Below, piece after piece: positions 62,845-64,000 of a stretch of DNA of 64,000 bases. The notes beneath the pieces are model-generated. The model had not been told where the DNA came from and ran no database searches. It was given only the letters and a program-made list of their open reading frames with translations. Made by a program: the position numbers and the translations under genes. Every line of letters starts with the position of its first letter. The stretch's first letter is position 1. This DNA is from Moritella yayanosii (GTDB lineage: Bacteria; Pseudomonadota; Gammaproteobacteria; Enterobacterales; Moritellaceae), in NCBI RefSeq assembly GCF_900465055.1, contig NZ_LS483250.1:434001-498000 (forward strand), given 5' to 3'.

Positions 62845-64000
62845 TCACTCGAATTTATAAGATTCTGGTACGACAACAATACCGCGTTCTGAAATGGTGA
62901 ATCGCGCTGCGTCTTCTGCTCTGTTCACCCCTATTTTGGTTCTTGGTGGGATCTTCACATGTTTATCGATAATGCAATTCAGCAGCTGGCAGTACTCACC
63001 GACTTCAACATCATCAAACAGGATACTGGCCGAAACCGTTGCGCCGTCGTTGATTTTTACATTCGAAGATAAGACCGAGTTCTGCACAGAACCACCTGCA
63101 ATAAGTACCCCGTTAGAAATAAGTGAATTGATAAATATCCCTTCATTACCGGTATCTGATGACGTTGTTCTTGCTGGTGGTAGTTGTGGCTCGTAGGTTC
63201 TAATGCCCCAGTCGCGTTGATATAAATCGATAGGTGAAACCGGTTGTAGCAAGTCCATATTGGCTTGATATAACGAGTCGATAGTACTCACATCACGCCA
63301 GTAATCATCCACCGACACCCGTCCTGTCGAACCGCCAAATTGATGCGCGTAGACTTTCTGTTTATCAATCAGTTTTGGTATAATATCTTGACCGAAATCA
63401 TGGTTAGAATCTGGGTTGTCAGCGTCTTGTTCTAACGCATCGACTAGCGCATCAGTGGTGAAAATATAGATGCCCATTGACGCTAAACTCTTTTCTGGAT
63501 CATTGGGTAATGGCGAGGGCTGTGTCGGTTTTTCAGTAAATTCGACAATGCGTTGGTTTTCGTCGATGGCCATGACCCCGAAATTTGGCGCTTCTGCAAC
63601 AGGTACTTCCATACAAGCTATGCTTAAGTCTGCGCCTGTTTCCTTATGGCGTTGTAGCATGGGCGCGTAATCCATTCGATAGATATGATCGCCTGAGAGT
63701 ACCACGACATATTTGGCATCACTACGGGATAATAGCCACAGGTTTTGATAAATAGCATCTGCAGTACCACTATACCATTTATCTCCTTTACGCATTTGTG
63801 GTGGAACAACGGTAATGTATTCACCGAGTTCAGGGTTGAAGATAGACCAACCATCGCGTAAATGTTTTTGCAATGAATGCGATTTATACTGGGTAAGTAC
63901 CAGAATACGTCTTAGACCGGAGTGAAGGCAATTGGTTAAGGTAAAGTCGATGATTCGATATTTGCCACCGAAAGGCACCGCAGGTTTGGCTCTGTTATCA
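62845..64000 (-). CDS. glgC: Glucose-1-phosphate adenylyltransferase (C-terminal part, cut by window edge)
   Basis: Makes ADP-glucose for glycogen synthesis. About 385 residues are present; the N-terminal residues with the nucleotide loop lie past 64000, and the frame is still open there (NRAKPAVPFGGKYRIIDFTL). Seen: VVLSGDHIYRMDYAPMLQRH (active site), EVPVAEAPNFGVMAID, FTEKPTQPSPLPNDP and SMGIYIF, then the left-handed beta-helix (NSVLSSNVKINDGATVSASI) ending in ERGIVVVPESYKFE. No other glycogen gene is in the window. Confidence 0.95.
   Translation of the reverse strand, partial: DNRAKPAVPFGGKYRIIDFTLTNCLHSGLRRILVLTQYKSHSLQKHLRDGWSIFNPELGEYITVVPPQMRKGDKWYSGTADAIYQNLWLLSRSDAKYVVVLSGDHIYRMDYAPMLQRHKETGADLSIACMEVPVAEAPNFGVMAIDENQRIVEFTEKPTQPSPLPNDPEKSLASMGIYIFTTDALVDALEQDADNPDSNHDFGQDIIPKLIDKQKVYAHQFGGSTGRVSVDDYWRDVSTIDSLYQANMDLLQPVSPIDLYQRDWGIRTYEPQLPPARTTSSDTGNEGIFINSLISNGVLIAGGSVQNSVLSSNVKINDGATVSASILFDDVEVGEYCQLLNCIIDKHVKIPPRTKIGVNRAEDAARFTISERGIVVVPESYKFE

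Noticed and set aside
1-64000. CRISPR array, tRNA or rRNA genes, prophage
   Set aside because: No regularly spaced repeats, no cloverleaf or rRNA sequence and no phage structural genes were noticed.

Overview
The window reads as chromosomal DNA from a marine, probably cold-adapted gammaproteobacterium near Moritella, Vibrionaceae and Alteromonadales. The genus is inferred from protein resemblance, AT-rich spacers and gene content; no rRNA or tRNA was seen to confirm it. Both ends cut through genes: nhaB on the left and glgC on the right.

Layout. 0.0-1.6 kb: nhaB diverging from fadR. 1.6-6.4 kb: the stress-kinase operon prkA-yeaH-spoVR. 6.9-8.9 kb: leuCD without leuAB. 9.3-18 kb: CBS-domain protein, glpT, hrpA, a receiver-GGDEF protein without its phosphoacceptor aspartate, a sulA-like gene with a LexA-type box, and an SGNH hydrolase. 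18-25.8 kb: dodecin, GFA protein, uraA, a Crp/Fnr regulator joined to fetB, TraB/GumN protein, a frameshifted CAP lipoprotein, a 26-residue Cys-rich peptide, and a TetR/HPP pair with twin operators. 25.8-33 kb: a two-partner secretion locus (TpsB plus a 1563-residue TpsA) bordered by gene remnants. 33-45 kb: GNAT, EfpL (yeiP), a membrane diguanylate cyclase, glpF, glpK, glpD, ETF-QO and a shortened SRPBCC protein. 45-50.5 kb: GST, a very large ABC-type protein with a degenerate nucleotide-binding domain and a cyclic-nucleotide-binding tail, and yqhD. 50.7-53 kb: a yqhC-like activator split by an IS110-family (IS1111-like) element. 53.3-58.7 kb: a cold-shock gene and a four-gene gamma-glutamylation cluster. 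58.7-64 kb: ynfA, a uracil-DNA glycosylase deletion remnant, ogt, pseudoazurin, etfBA and glgC.

How the genes work together. glpT, glpF, glpK and glpD form a dispersed glycerol/glycerol-3-phosphate system with GlpR-like half-sites. etfBA plus ETF-QO carry electrons from flavin dehydrogenases to quinone, and FadR controls fatty-acid use. The glutamine-synthetase-like, aldehyde dehydrogenase, iron alcohol dehydrogenase and amidotransferase genes look like a Puu-like pathway acting on an amino alcohol.

The window is rich in decayed genes: CAP lipoprotein, HAD phosphatase, a permease tail, methyltransferase, DASS transporter tail, DUF1566 tail, the yqhC-like gene, uracil-DNA glycosylase and an SRPBCC protein with an apparent internal deletion. 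The most interesting items are the IS1111-like element with a 303-base non-coding tail that may encode a guide RNA, the gamma-glutamyl amino-alcohol cluster, and the pseudo-ABC protein.
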